Origin: Protopterus annectens
Lineage: Eukaryota; Chordata; Ceratodontiformes; Protopteridae
Length of the DNA stretch: 64,000 nt
Direction: 5' to 3'
NCBI RefSeq assembly: GCF_019279795.1
Contig: NC_056727.1
Location: forward strand, 1,212,121,077-1,212,185,076
Part shown: positions 34,844 through 46,622 of the stretch, piece by piece
Position numbering within the stretch: the stretch's first letter is position 1
Layout: every line of letters starts with the position of its first letter
The notes under the pieces: generated by a model
Seen by the model: the letters and a program-made list of their open reading frames with translations, nothing else
Told to the model about the DNA's origin: nothing
Database searches by the model: none
Translations under genes and position numbers: made by a program

Positions 34844-34894
<51 letters not shown>

Positions 34895-34895
34895 A
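34832..34895. repeat. (TA)n microsatellite with ACAC interruption
   Basis: Alternating TA interrupted once by ACACACA and once by G. Confidence 0.95.
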
Positions 34896-35214
34896 AATTG
34901 CAAATTCCATATAGATGTGGCAGATGGTTACAAATATCAGCTGCAATATATGGTTAGTGCAAGATATTGGCTGCTACTTATCATTTAAACTATATATTTC
35001 CAACTTCATGACTTGGATATTTAAAATAAAGCCATCAGTTGAAGGGTTATCATCTAGGTGGAAGTTGGGGAAGTTGGAGGAACTAGTAGAAATAAAGTGC
35101 CTGATCATTGCAGTTTACATATCCCCTAGAATATCTCTTTACAGGAATGCTGTGCTAGGGATCGGATGGCAATATTTTATGGTGGTATTCAGGTTTTTTG
35201 GAAACTGTGCTTAA

Positions 35215-36130
35215 TACATATGCTCATAGGATCATAGGAGGTTTACTAGGCTATTGACCCTAAAGCCTGTACAAGCCTAGCCAGGTTATACCCTTGTTTC
35301 CTTATGGACCAAGATATATAGTCTATGTTTGCGTGCTAATCTAAGATCAGTACCAACTGCCCCTGTCTAAGAGGGACTCAAGTGAAACCCCCAGTGTAAC
35401 TTTCTGGTGTCCCATCCAATTGTCCAAGTTACACTTAAATAGGTTCTTTGAGGAGCACTGTTCTACATGAACTGGGAGTTTGTTCCAGAGAACTGGCAAC
35501 CTCTGGGAGACATATGTCTCTCCAGCATGTCCTGTTAGTATCGCAGGCTAGGTTAAGATCCCTAGAGTGAGTGAATCTTGTCCCATTGGATTTGTGGACA
35601 TGTAGCAGCTTCATCAAGGCAGGGTCTGACACTGCTCTGTAGGCCAGGCACAAGTTGCTTCTAATCAGTCTGTACAATACTGACTAAAGTGATAGGGCCT
35701 TTAGCCTGTCCGTGTAGGTCATGTGTTGTAGGCCCTGAATTTTGTTGGTGAGAAACCTCTGAGGTCTCTCCAGTTGCTGCAGATGTCTGATGAGGTACAT
35801 ACAGAAGGGAGCATAGTACTCTATTATTGGTCTGATGAGAGATAAGTACAGAGGAGTTATAATCTCCTTAACTTTGAATGCTATACCCTTGCTTATGAGG
35901 TGTGCAACATAGAAGGCCTCCCTTATTACTGTGGACACCTGATGATCAAAATTAAGGCTGCTATTGACTTGCATTCCTAAATCTCTCACCACTGGGTTTG
36001 AACTTAGGGGAATATTATTAATGTTGTAATTAGCAGGGGTTTCCCCTTTGCTGAAGGGGGTGATAATGAATTTTTTTGCATTTAGTTAAGTCCGTGGCTT
36101 TGACATCAATCATTTGTCTGTGTAAAGTTA
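35215..36130 (-). pseudogene. CR1-like LINE 3' fragment, minus strand
   Basis: Minus-strand frames 35684-35992 and 35435-35677 encode VRDLGMQVNSSLNFDHQ, LIRPIIEYYAPFCMYL, RHLQQLERPQRFLTNKI and TNRTCWRDI, the thumb and C-terminal part of the family. The 3' end at 35215-35290 holds the CTAGGCT...GGGTCAATAGCCTAGTA hairpin and a CCTATGATCCTATGA tail. Stops and one frame break at about 35680. Distance from the young copies is larger than that of 51461 or 54345. Confidence 0.85.
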
Positions 36131-38132
36131 TTGTGTAGTGTATGCTACATAATTCAAACTACTGCCCTCCATCTTATGATATCCAATCACCCACCTTTCA
36201 AACCCTCCATTCATTCCTAGACCCTCTGTAAGTCCCACACTCCTCCTAGACTACTATGGGTCCCTTTGATTTACTCATATTCCAGACTTAGTGTGTTCAC
36301 CCTGATCATTCTTTTTGTATAATGTAACTCAGTCCTTATTTTTTATTTTAATTGGGAAATTCCAATTTAACATGAACCAGTGCTTTATACAATGACAAAC
36401 AAGTATCTCTGAACTTATTGTTTTAATATGTTTTAAAATACTGCCTACACCCCCATCAACAGGACAACAAACCGAAAAGATACATACTTTAATCACTCCT
36501 TGTTGTACCTGGCCAAACTTATATCAGAATGAAACTGACATCTATTTACTCCATTATTGAGCATTCTAACTCACTTTGTGAATTATGAATACAGTTTTTC
36601 TGTGTTAAACTGTATCTACTGTCCTGCTAGACTCAGTAATATTGTATACATTGTGTAAATGGTAAATTTTACTTTGTAAATGGCAAATCTAGTTTTACTT
36701 CTTGTTACTGCAATACGTGTATGTATAACAACAATATAAAATATTGAAATGGAATTATTTGTCTGTATTTGCCATACAGGACCAAGAAGTGATTGAAAAG
36801 GATCTTCGGACCAACTCATTCACCCGGTTGACAAACTCGAGTACTTAAATTAATACATTTCTTTGAAAAATTGTAAATTAAAAGAACACCAGATGCATTT
36901 GATGCAAAGTGTTGTGGGAAAGATAGATACACGTCAAGTTCATAGAACGCTTGACCATTTAATGCAAAGCACCATGGAGGAGATAAATTTAGACCAGCCT
37001 GACTTATGGAGAATGCATAGTACCAAAGGATTTCTTAAGTAAACATAAAAGGAACAGATGTATACCATGGGGGAAGGGTAGAGGGTAGTGTATGTTATAT
37101 GTACTGTGCCATAGCAAAAATTTGAGTGAGGAGAGAAATAGTTAACATTCTATAGCAGATCATACCTATTTGCCCAAAGAAGAAGGAGAAGAAAACAACT
37201 GATGAAGAAGAAAGTAGCCGCAAGGTAATTAATAAATGCCCTTTGAGAACATATGAGACTCCAGCATTGGGCTCCTTTGAAGGAGAAGGCATTTTGAAAG
37301 TAAGAAAAAGTTGGATTCATGGAAAGAGAGAAGCTTTAAAACAATTATGTGCACTGTGAGTAACATTGAAACTTCAATAACAATATTCTTTTAAGGGCTT
37401 GATGTAGCTCAAAGAAAATAAATAGTTGTAAGGTATGATATCTTATCTTATGTTGTTCTGTAGAGTAAAAAAAGGTGGCTTTTACACTACTCCATGAAGA
37501 TGAATAGCAAAACCGTATATATAATCCTAAACACATTGGTAAGCTGATATACCTTTCTCACATGAAGGGACTCAAAAGTTAATCCAAGTAATGAAAGTGT
37601 TAACCAACATTTTTAAATGGAAAGCAGATGTATGCTGCTGGCAGTTTTCCTCATGTATGTGCTTTATGCGATGATGTTGAAGTGCACAAATATAAATAAC
37701 ACCGCAGCAGCAATTACATCAGATCACACATCCAGCAAATTAAAATATCTGCCAACATTCTGTAAAAGAGCCATTCCTACCCACTTCCTGGCTCAGGATA
37801 TCCTGATCCCTCCCTCCATGGCAGCACTGCCTTCATACAGACTAGGGATGAATGCCTGAATGCATCTCGCTAAAAACACAAATGTTTTAATAATATTAAA
37901 AGATAATACCCAATACCTGAGAAACAACTTGGATAAAATAACCATCTCCTAAAGCTACATCCTCAGAAAAAAATAAGACCAACTATGCTACAGCACTAAA
38001 GAAGAATTTTAAAACTTTGAAGTTTAGGATTCTAGCAGTGCAGAAATCATACTGTAGAAGAAAATGCTGTGGTATTAAAGTCAAGCCAAAAATGCACATA
38101 TAGTGATTTTTTCAAACCTTATCATTTTCAGA

Positions 38133-38134
<2 letters not shown>
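36131..38134. other. Intron sequence, no gene seen
   Basis: AT-rich. Frames on both strands up to about 80 residues show no family. Confidence 0.5.
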
Positions 38135-38179
<45 letters not shown>

Positions 38180-38192
38180 AGTGTGTGTGTGT
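38135..38192. repeat. (GT)n microsatellite
   Basis: About 28 GT units with a single GAGA interruption, directly before the SINE tail. Confidence 0.95.
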
Positions 38193-38325
38193 GCCTCCTG
38201 TGGAAGGTTGTGCGCCGGGCTGGCAACTCAACACCATAAAATTCCACTGCCAATCATGAGCTGACAGGTGATCCGCTTTGGCGACCCTTAACCGGGAAAA
38301 GCCGAAAGAAGAAGAAGAAGATCAT
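38193..38325 (+). mobile_element. 5'-truncated SINE, GCGACCCTTAACC family
   Basis: Contains GGAAGGTTGTGCGCCGGGCT, then AACTCAACACCATAAAATTC and CACTGCCAATCATGAGC, followed by GGCGACCCTTAACCGGGAAAA and GCCGAAAGAAGAAGAAG. Same family as 5388-5620 and 40237-40512 but without the tRNA-like head, which the GT run replaces. Confidence 0.8.
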
Positions 38326-38434
38326 AATTTTTCAAGTCTCACAACAAAAAAAATTCCAGAAAAAAAATAGTACAGTCAGTGGAAAGCAGTATGCCTTCTC
38401 TTCTACATATATACCCCCTGCTACAGAATTTTAC

Positions 38435-38512
38435 CTTCAGTATCGGTATCAATGCTGTCTGAGGAAACCATTGTATCATAGCTCTCTGCAGGGGAGTCTT
38501 GCAGTCCTTCCA
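38435..38512 (-). CDS. SPACA1: SPACA1-like exon (first of three seen)
   Basis: A 78 bp exon with acceptor TTCCTATTAG and donor GTAAAATTCT, phase 1 at both ends. It encodes EGLQDSPAESYDTMVSSDSI and DTDTE, an acidic stretch. Its last base plus two of the 28114 exon form an Asp codon, so the three exons read through in one frame. SPACA1 proteins have an acidic low-complexity segment before the Cys-rich ectodomain, which fits. The upstream exon with start codon and signal peptide was not found and lies at higher coordinates or beyond the window. Confidence 0.8.
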
Positions 38513-39061
38513 CTAATAGGAACAAAATAACACTACATACAGCTGGTTTAATAAAACAGCACAAAAGCATGTTTCCTTTCTTCATGAAAAGATATCTTCC
38601 CTAGAATGACTTGCTGGAAATAAGAAAATATGCACCATTATCTGGATTGTAGTGAGTTGGGGAATTCTAGAACCAACTGTCACAATGGCAGTACTTAGCA
38701 GGCAATGAAAAATTGCACAGCATCATTTGGAATGTGGTAACATCATAATTGGAACTCTGTGCAGACATAGTCCATTGTAGCTGGTATTGTCTAAGGCATG
38801 ATCAGATTGACTGCGTAATATTAAAAGCATTATCAAAGCCTAATATGCATTCATTTTTTTATGAAATATTTAATCTCCCACAGTCTTTAATGCTGTTTAG
38901 TGTAAGGTGCCAAGCATTTTTATGGTTAAAGTAGTTTTGCTGTAAAGTATGGCAGAATGTATCTTTGTTGTCACCCATGGGCTCCAAATGATCTGAGCAA
39001 TATTCAGAAATGCAATGCTATGTTAGCTTGATGCACAACAACAAATACAGTTTAATTCTTT
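38513..39061. other. Upstream intron sequence of the SPACA1-like gene
   Basis: No gene or repeat family seen. Confidence 0.5.
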
Positions 39062-39372
39062 TCATTCATTCATTTTCCAGTTACATACTTAATACAATAT
39101 AGGATCATGGGGAGTCAGAGTGCATGAGACACTCTGTAGGTTCAAGGCATAGAGCCTCATTAAGTACAGACTCCCAACCCACTGCAGGGCACACACACGG
39201 TTACATCTATAGAAAAGTTACATCCCAATGACTCTTTGGCATGTCTTTGAGATGTGGGAAGGAAAACAGACACATGAAGGGCATGCAGACTCCACACAGA
39301 AGTCACCACAGCTGAGAAGGGAACTAGAGAACCAAGATCTGTGAATCAGCATCATTATACTGTCCTACCTCC
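39062..39372 (-). mobile_element. SINE, V-SINE/HE1-like body, minus strand
   Basis: On the minus strand: GTGTGGAGTCTGCATGCCCT, TCATGTGTCTGTTTTCC, TTCCCACATCTCAAAGACATG, then GTGTGTGTGCCCTGCAGTGG and a tail of AATGAATGAATGA. This is the body and end common to tRNA-headed SINEs of fish and other non-amniotes. The head is diverged (GATTCACAGATC). Confidence 0.75.
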
Positions 39373-40236
39373 ACTATGGGTGGAATACTCCTGTCATCTT
39401 TTTTAACTGACATGGAAAACAAAATGTAATAATACATCATAGCTGACAGAGTGATTATTGTTCTGATCTTAGTAGGTACCGTTCCAAGGCACTGCATGAT
39501 GCTTAATTACATATGCATTTCAATTGAAACTATATTATGTCATCAAGGAGAATCTATCTCCCTCCACAGAACAATATTTGTACCTGGTAGTGTACCTATA
39601 AATAACAATACTTTACATTACTTATGTATACCTCTTGGATGTCACACACTACGAGGTACGTCATGCATTTTAGCACTCAGATAACCTTGATGCATGGCAA
39701 TTTTCTACACTATCAGATGGCTTTTCCCAAGATAAATTCATAATAACTGGGTAGTCTGCTGATGTTATTCACAATAGTGCAGATGATTTAATTGTGTTTT
39801 ACATATGAGTAAAATCAGGGCTATGGCATTAAAATATTGTCCCCCTGAGCAGTTATTTGTGAATTCTATTCTTAATTAACTAACTATACAGAATGATCCT
39901 ATATAATAAAAGAGATCCCACAACACGTAGTTGTTCACACTGACTTATGACTGAGCAAGAGTACTGAAGTTTTTAGCCATTGTTTCTAAACATTGTATTT
40001 TACTACTATTTATGGATTGAGTATTATCACTAAATACCTTTTGGCTTTTTCACATTTTTTTTTCAAAATATGAATTATGAGAGTGCCTTAGAAATGGATC
40101 AGAAATCATATAAGAGTTTATTCAAATGCTTAAACCAAGCTCTGAAAATTAAAATAGTTAAAGAATATGTAGTGGCAATACTCAGTCCATAATCTTCATG
40201 TTTCTTTTCGCATAGTTACTCATATTTTCATAGCAC
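39373..40236. other. Non-coding stretch with a possible Helitron 5' end
   Basis: At 39897 the words ATCCTATATAATAAAAG begin. TCCTATATAATAAA is the 5' terminus of vertebrate Helitrons, preceded by A as their insertion rule requires. No matching CTAG 3' end with a hairpin was identified. Confidence 0.35.
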
Positions 40237-40512
40237 TTCCGCAGTGGTGCAGCGGTAGTGTTGTTGCCTCACAGCAAGAGGTTCTCCCGTTTGATTCTCA
40301 GCTGGAGTACGGGGAGTGCCTTCTGTGTGGAGTCTGCATGTTCTCCCTGTGGTTGGGTGGGCGTTCAAAAGACATGCATAAATGGGCATGCCTTTGTTAA
40401 AGGTTGAACGTCGAGCTGGCACCTTGATGTTCATGAAAATCTACTGCCAATCATTAACGGACCGGAGTTCCGCTGTGGTGACCCCTAACCTGGAAAAGCT
40501 GAAAGACAACAA
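40237..40512 (+). mobile_element. tRNA-headed SINE, GCGACCCC-type tail, complete insertion
   Basis: Full-length member of the family at 5388-5620. The head is GCAGTGGTGCAGCGGTAGTG then TTGTTGCCTCACAGCAAGAGG, the body TGTGTGGAGTCTGCATGTTC, and the end GTGACCCCTAACCTGGAAAA then GCTGAAAGACAACA. An 18 bp duplication (40219-40236 and 40513-40530, one mismatch) flanks it. It keeps the middle segment that the 5388 copy lacks. Confidence 0.9.
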
Positions 40513-40530
40513 CTCACATTTTCATAGCAC

Positions 40531-41101
40531 AACATTTCTCCAATAGTTTGCTGTTCATAAACAAGGAAAAAACGTTGTAGTTAATATTAGTAAGTTTTAC
40601 TGACAAATTATGCCTGAGATTGGGGGAATCAAGCAGTCGTTGTCATCACTGTTTATTTTAGAGGAGGGTACACTCTTTCCCCTGCCTTGTTACAAGCATC
40701 ACAGGGGGCAGCCATTGACAGGGGCGCCCAGAAAGATCATTCACAGGGGAAGTTCCTGTGTACATTCCAAACTGATGAATTTACGAGGGTGGGGATCAGG
40801 GGGTAGGCCGAGGAAGAAGAAGCCACCCTATGATCAGGGTAATGCTTTGCCAACATGTCCCTGTCTGCTTCTGTGTACTGCACTGATTGAGAAGGGTACC
40901 ATGGCATGGCAAATGGCAGGCAGTAAGCACATGATCAAAACCATGTGTAAAATACCTGGGCCTGTATTTATTAGTCTTTGGTTCTAATTACATTTGCATT
41001 AATCTGCCTGATTACAAATGGAATAAAATATATATTGCTTATTACGTAGTAAAGTAGAGCTATCACTCATTCTACCCCTGCATATTACTGTAGTGTGAGG
41101 C
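40531..41101. other. Non-coding stretch
   Basis: A 125-residue + frame (40610-40987) is open but shows no family resemblance or splice signals. I do not call it a gene. Confidence 0.45.
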
Positions 41102-41410
41102 ACATACCTCTCAACCACTTACAGCAAGAAATCTCGGCAAAGCCATAAATATTGGCGGGACAAATGCCCCAAAATAGAGACACTTTTTAAAATATTGCTC
41201 TTACAAACTTAAAAAGTTGCTAGAATAATAGGTTTTGCCCATTAACATGGATTTTCTGAAGGGTATGAAGTCTAAAACCCAAATGTCTGTCATTATTTTC
41301 TGACTTAAACCCACAAATATTTGCTAGAAAACCATAATTCTATGAGAAATAGACCAAAAATATGAGGCAAAAATCGGGACATTCTGCGAAAATCTGTACA
41401 GTTAATAGGT
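41102..41410 (+). mobile_element. MITE-like repeat with CATACCTCTCAACC ends
   Basis: About 309 bp beginning CATACCTCTCAACC and ending CTGTACAGTTAATAGGTAC. The latter is the imperfect reverse complement, so the element has terminal inverted repeats. The flanks TGAGGCA and TGGGGCA may be a 7-8 bp duplication. A second copy is at 49531 and a fragment at 27673. Confidence 0.6.
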
Positions 41411-43603
41411 ACTGGGGCAGCATCTGAAGCAGTCCAATAAATCTACTAATGCCTTTCTGCTCATTTGAATGACATAACATTGTTTGGAATCATAGCATCC
41501 TGAAACAAGGAATCATATGTTTTTTACTGTGCTCTTTGGATGATCCTGGCGTCAGACACTGTTACAGCAAATATTGCCAAACTGTGAGTACAAAATACTG
41601 GACTTAATGTCATTGACAACAGCTATTAGTTTTGTGGTAAATTGCTTGCTTTAATATACAATTTTGAAGCATTGAACCATTGATGTACAAAAACACTGAC
41701 ATATAGGAAGACAGCTTCAACATAATTATATGTTTATATTTTGTAATGGGTATCTAACTCGGCAGAACAGATCCAGTTTTCAATGGAGGCCAGTGAAGAA
41801 AGTCTCCATAAATGCCTAACATCTGAATCAGTAAATTATTACAATTTGTACAGTACAGTGGCAGAAGCCTAAAACTGCATTACATTTCATCATATAGCTT
41901 CATGATGCAAAAATATATGAAATACATTTATCAAATATACTGAATCACAGAGGAAACAATTGCCACGTCTCAAAAAAACTAAAGCAGTTATAGTATACAA
42001 TTACTGCCATATGTGATAAACTTGGAAGAAGGCAAAACCATTAAAAACATTGCAATCCACTGCTTGAGCTCCTGCACACAGACACACACACATACACAAC
42101 TCACATCTATTTACACATACAAACACACATTGCCAGTATGCACTATCAAGGTGAATGGGTGCATGCATTCGGTATATCACACAAATGGGCTGTGCTTTTT
42201 ACAAACATAAAGGTATACTGGTCAAAGTAGAGTCAAGCAAATTATGTCCATTTTATTAAATGAACCATGTGAACATATTCTAGTCAGCAATATTAATAAA
42301 ATAACTAAATAAAAAAAGGAGTCTTATTTTACTAAACAGATGCAATATTCCTCTATGAAACATAAAACAGAACAAGGGACTTATAGGTGAAAGTTGGATC
42401 GTTTGACTTACATACTGAATTAGTTTATGATTTGCAGGTTAACCCAGAGCAGTTGCTAGATGAATTGGCCAGTCCCACAGACTGGTGCTTCCCAGAAAAC
42501 AAAACAAAATTGAAGACCAAACCAAAATATAATAATAATAATAATAATAGAGGAAATAAATGCTTGAGGAACAGAATGAAAGAGAAAAAAAGCTCCTCTG
42601 TTCTATGCTATTCAGTAACCAGTGTTGCTACATTTAGATAGTTACAGAAGCGTGACATACACTAATTAATTCATTGAAACGGCCATGGCTGTTAAAAACA
42701 ATAACAAGCAAATATCAACATGTTGATTTTGAATGCAAACCACCAATACATTGTCAGTACTGAACCTCCACGTGTTCAACATTCCAGTCAAATCCCATAA
42801 TAGTTTGTATCCAGAGTAGTCACACCCTTCACCCCACCCTCAGGATTGCTCTGGCTTAATCCATGGCCATAGTTTGCTCTTGCTTTCCCCCAATTAGAAG
42901 TTTCCAATTATTCTCAGTGGTGAAGATTACTCAAGGGGCTATTGCAACCCTCTCTAGTAATGCAGCCAGAGAAGCATGCTTGGCCACCTTCTTTTTTTGT
43001 CTAGGAATGTCCTCTGTATCAGTTAAGGCTACAAGAAGACTTCTGAACTTTTAAACATTTAAAACATGTAACTACAGATCTTAACTGAGGAAGTGTTGAG
43101 TTTGCTGTGATCCACCTGGGACAGTAAAACAACAATATATTCCCTACTTTTGTTATTTGCAGTGTCACTTCTTTGATAGCTTTTGCAAAGTACTTTGAAG
43201 TAGCTGCTAATGTACTTTGTTTATTGCACAGAAATTTTGATTTATCCATGTTAGTTACACTTCTTTAGATATTTAGCCAGGTTAGTTACAATTCTGCAGG
43301 TTTTTCACAAATCTAGAAATGTGTGGTGAAAGTTGTTGCCCTAATGTGTTTCTCTTTCCATTGTTTACATGCATTCATTCTTTATTTAAGCAGGGCTTTA
43401 ATTTCTAGCAATAGTTATAGGATTTTTTTAAGAAAGAAAGAAAAAACAAGTTTGTCCCTAGTTATTTTTTTTTTCTGGTACATCACTGAGGATTATAGAC
43501 AGTCAATACTGTTAGTCACTAGAGTTTCTTATATCTTATTGCTCAAACTACATGCTGATACAACACCTGCTGTTCTATTAACTGCTTTAAGTGAGATAGA
43601 ATA
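41411..43603. other. Non-coding stretch
   Basis: No exon or repeat assigned. It has CA-rich patches (42076-42130) and an (AAT)n run at 42530-42550. Confidence 0.5.
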
Positions 43604-43949
43604 CAGTAAACTCTCAGTTAACTGGCACCCATGGGGATTGGTAGATGCCAGATAATTGTAGTTTCTGGTTGCTTGCGAGTTACTATTAAAAATAGCCCTG
43701 ACTAATACTGTACCCTATACTATTTATTTGGTTTGACTTGTTCTTAGGTTGGGGGGAGAGGGAATTTATTCCTATCTTCCTTTTTATAACTCTAAAACTC
43801 TAAAAACGTAAGGTATGTTTCTGCGGGGGGGGGGGGGGGGGTTGGGCAGAAAGTGCAACACATGAAAATTGTACTGTATTTCTTCAATTTGTTTTTTTTC
43901 TGGTTGCTTGATAGTTCCGGTTGCTTGAGTTCTGGCTAAGAGTTTACTA
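43604..43949. mobile_element. Tigger/pogo-like MITE
   Basis: 346 bp. The left end is CAGTAAACTCTCAGTTAACTGG and the right end GGCTAAGAGTTTACTA, imperfect inverted repeats, with TA at both flanks (43602 and 43950). Contains a run of about 20 G near 43824-43842. No transposase. TA duplication and end type fit the pogo/Tigger group. Confidence 0.7.
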
Positions 43950-44799
43950 TAATATTTAAAACTTGTCTCTGATTTTGGGCCTTTGTCCCCCACTCCCATT
44001 GTTTTTGGCTTTGTCCAGAATTCCTGAGTAAAGAAGATGAGAGGTATGCTGTGATATTTGGTGCATTTGGATAATGGGAAATATGCCTTTAAATATGCCT
44101 TATGTATTTCAATTCTCACAAAAGTTAGCCAAATAAATATTTGGATTAGCTAGAATAAAAAGAAACTACCTATTCAGTAGTAAATAAAATGTTGCAGCCC
44201 TAAAGACAGACATAACAAAGCAGGTTTCTCAGCTGGAAGGATCATTATGGGGTAGAGCAGGGTTCTAAAGATTTGTAGTTCCTTACAATGGATGGCCCAG
44301 GCACGGCCTCCTGTGAATGCAGCCTGAGGAAAAATCAAGCCAAGATTTATATGAAGCTGGAAGAAAGACCTAGCTAAAGGATACAAGTATGACCTTTATT
44401 TTTAGATTCTGATTGTTGGAAGGTTATATGGGACCCAGTATTTTGTAGAGTAAACTTGAAGTTATCTCTACAGATTGTGAACCTTGCTTACAAGATACTG
44501 TAAATATTATAAATAGTTTCGGATCTAGCTGTAAAAAGATGAGTGAGCTATATTTCCAGTTCATCTTTCAGATACATTTATATTTCTGTTTATTTTGTAT
44601 ATATACTTCTCGTATATTTTTAAAACTTGACAATAACGGTGTGTGTGCATCAGTAGTTTGGTCATGGATTTGCCAGAATAACCTAATTACTCGTTTACTG
44701 TCATATGCATGGACTAGTGAACCTATTTTTCCACAGGAATTTGTTACCCAGCTATTTTGACCTCCTGTTCCATTGCATAACAAATAGCTCTTCACATAT
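43950..44799. other. Non-coding stretch
   Basis: No supported feature. Confidence 0.45.
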
Positions 44800-45085
44800 A
44801 CAGCTAAAAGAAGTAAACCATCAGCAGATTAATAAGAGACAATGTTCATATACCAACATATATTCAACCCCCGGAACCAACTTCCACTACCTGTCAGGAA
44901 GGGTAGCACCCTTGCCACCTTCAAGGTAAACCTAGATAATTGGATGGGCAGCCTCAATTACCCCCACCCATATTCTATATTATATTGCTCTTCTTGAGGC
45001 TGGAGAGAACTTTTCAATATGAGTATTTGGCTAGGCTTGTAATTGTCTGCAGATCAAATGCCTAGTACTTACATATGAACTATAC
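44800..45085 (+). pseudogene. CR1-like LINE 3' end, diverged
   Basis: Encodes fragments of the C-terminal block (FKVNLDNWMGSLNYP) and ends with TTTGGCTAGGCTTGTAATTG...AAATGCCTAGTA, the family's 3' hairpin, then CATATGAAC. Short and degraded. Confidence 0.75.
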
Positions 45086-45183
45086 TTGTCATAAAGAAAT
45101 TAAGCAACAATGATGACTTCAAGTCTTATTTAGCAACTTTTGAAAGGTATGCCAAACAAGAGAAATGGGACAAATCAGAATGG
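45086..45183 (+). pseudogene. Gag-like reading frame, left part
   Basis: The + strand reads NDDFKSYLATFERYAKQEKW, the start of a SCAN/gag-type helical domain seen in vertebrate Ty3/gypsy elements. It ends at ACAAATCAGAATGG (45170-45183), the duplicated target of the Penelope insertion, and continues in the same frame after the right copy at 48471. The upstream part is lost to the CR1 fragment. Confidence 0.7.
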
Positions 45184-45583
45184 TTAAAAAAATACAGAAC
45201 AGCAGACTGTGGCAAGTAAGAAAAATTTAATGTAGTGCTAAAAAGCACATAACAAAGAGAACATTAAACAGACAGGTTTCAGCATAGATAAAAGCAGCCT
45301 TCTTCACTGCATACAAATGACAAATAGAACAACCCCTTTCTCTTATATAATCAGCAATTGAGGCTTAATTGATACACTTAATATTTAAAAGTGCTCATTC
45401 AATCCAGGAGAAAATAACCCCCCCCCCCCCCCAATTTAATAATCCATTTTTTCTCCATATTATTAAGGGTCTGATGCCATACAATCTTATTAGATCTATT
45501 ACCCCTGATCCAATCAATAATGGTAAAATAAAAGGACCATTAGTATGTGAAACAGTATGTTTGTAGAGGGCATTAGTAATTCT

Positions 45584-45817
45584 CTAATGTCTAATGTCAC
45601 TAAAATGTTCTGCAATCCTAAATTTAACCGGACGTGAAGTCTGGCCAATATAAAACACAGAACAACTGCACTTAGCCAGGTAAATGACCCAATCAGTTTG
45701 ACAGTTAGCAAAAAAAGAAATGCTATACACTTCACTGGCATTTTTGCTGCTAAAGTCTTTGGTCTTACAAATCCTAGAACAGTATACACAATGACCACAG
45801 GGGAAACAACCAACCAA
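45584..45817 (-). pseudogene. Penelope 2 GIY-YIG endonuclease, left arm
   Basis: Frame with the Cys cluster GCFPCGHCVYCSRICKTK and then WVIYLAKCSCSVFYIGQTSR, where VIYLAK is the GIY variant and YIG is intact, and FRIAEHFSDIRH with catalytic Arg. The rest of the domain (45430-45584) is shifted. The nicking role is as in the first element. Confidence 0.8.
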
Positions 45818-45872
45818 ATAGTCCCCTGATAAAGTAGATTGGACTTGTGGAACTTGCTGGCTACGTCCTCAT

Positions 45873-46622
45873 TTATAGTGACTCAAGATAGAGCCCAGGT
45901 TCCTTACCCTTCCTATAAGAGAACTGGCATCTATTATTCAAAATTTCAGATAATTTATTATCTGCCAAGAGAATATTCCAATGCCGTTGGACACTATCAG
46001 TTAGGACAGCAGTGTTCCTACCATATGTAATTACAAAATTAATAACTGGCTCTTGCTCTTGAGGCCTAACCTTATATTCTAGAAGAGAATCCCTATGTAT
46101 AGAATCCACAATATTCTTAGCATGTAGTATGTGCCCCAACCTATAACCCCTATTCAAAAACCGGGAGGTAAGGTCATCCATGCATATATCATATGAAGCT
46201 TCCTTTGAACAAATACATTTCATTCTCATATATTGAGACTTTGGCATATTCCTACAAATGTGAGGAGGATGATAGCTGATGGCATGGAGAAAGGAATTGT
46301 ACTTCAGGTATTTATGGTAAACTTCAGAACTTAGGGTGTTATCCATTTGCCTAGTCACCAGTACATCCAAAAATGTAATACAGTCCTTCCTGTAGTTCAC
46401 CGTAAATTGAATTCCCCACTTATTTTCATTTAAATAGTTGATAAATTCTTGAAGGTACTCAGAATCCGATCCCCACACCAACCAGCAATCATCCAAATAC
46501 CTCCTCCATATGTCCATGTCCACCAAAAATATATTATGAGAACTATCATAGATAATCTGTTCTTCAATATATGCCATAAATAAATCGGCATATATTGGGG
46601 CAAAAGAAGCCCTCATAGCCAT
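45873..46622 (-). CDS. Penelope 2 reverse transcriptase, palm and thumb, left arm
   Basis: A 249-residue frame opening with MAMRASFAPIYADLFMAYIE (motif B region), followed by WRRYLDDCWLVW, the catalytic Asp pair, then the FLDVLVTRQMD motif, the thumb HPPHICRNMPKSQYMRMKCI and the linker FSYRKGKEPGLYLESL. It ends at a stop before the Cys cluster. The upstream half of the RT (46623-47145) is stop-broken but recognisable. Confidence 0.85.
   Translation of the reverse strand: MAMRASFAPIYADLFMAYIEEQIIYDSSHNIFLVDMDIWRRYLDDCWLVWGSDSEYLQEFINYLNENKWGIQFTVNYRKDCITFLDVLVTRQMDNTLSSEVYHKYLKYNSFLHAISYHPPHICRNMPKSQYMRMKCICSKEASYDICMDDLTSRFLNRGYRLGHILHAKNIVDSIHRDSLLEYKVRPQEQEPVINFVITYGRNTAVLTDSVQRHWNILLADNKLSEILNNRCQFSYRKGKEPGLYLESL

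Noticed and set aside
40610..40987. 125-residue + frame with a GRPRKKKPP stretch resembling an AT-hook
   Set aside because: Only one such stretch, no start context, no family similarity and no splice signals.
42387..42641. 84-residue + frame (VNPEQLLDELASPTDW) with a preceding TTTGCAG
   Set aside because: It runs into an AAT microsatellite and has no donor site or homologous pattern that I trust.
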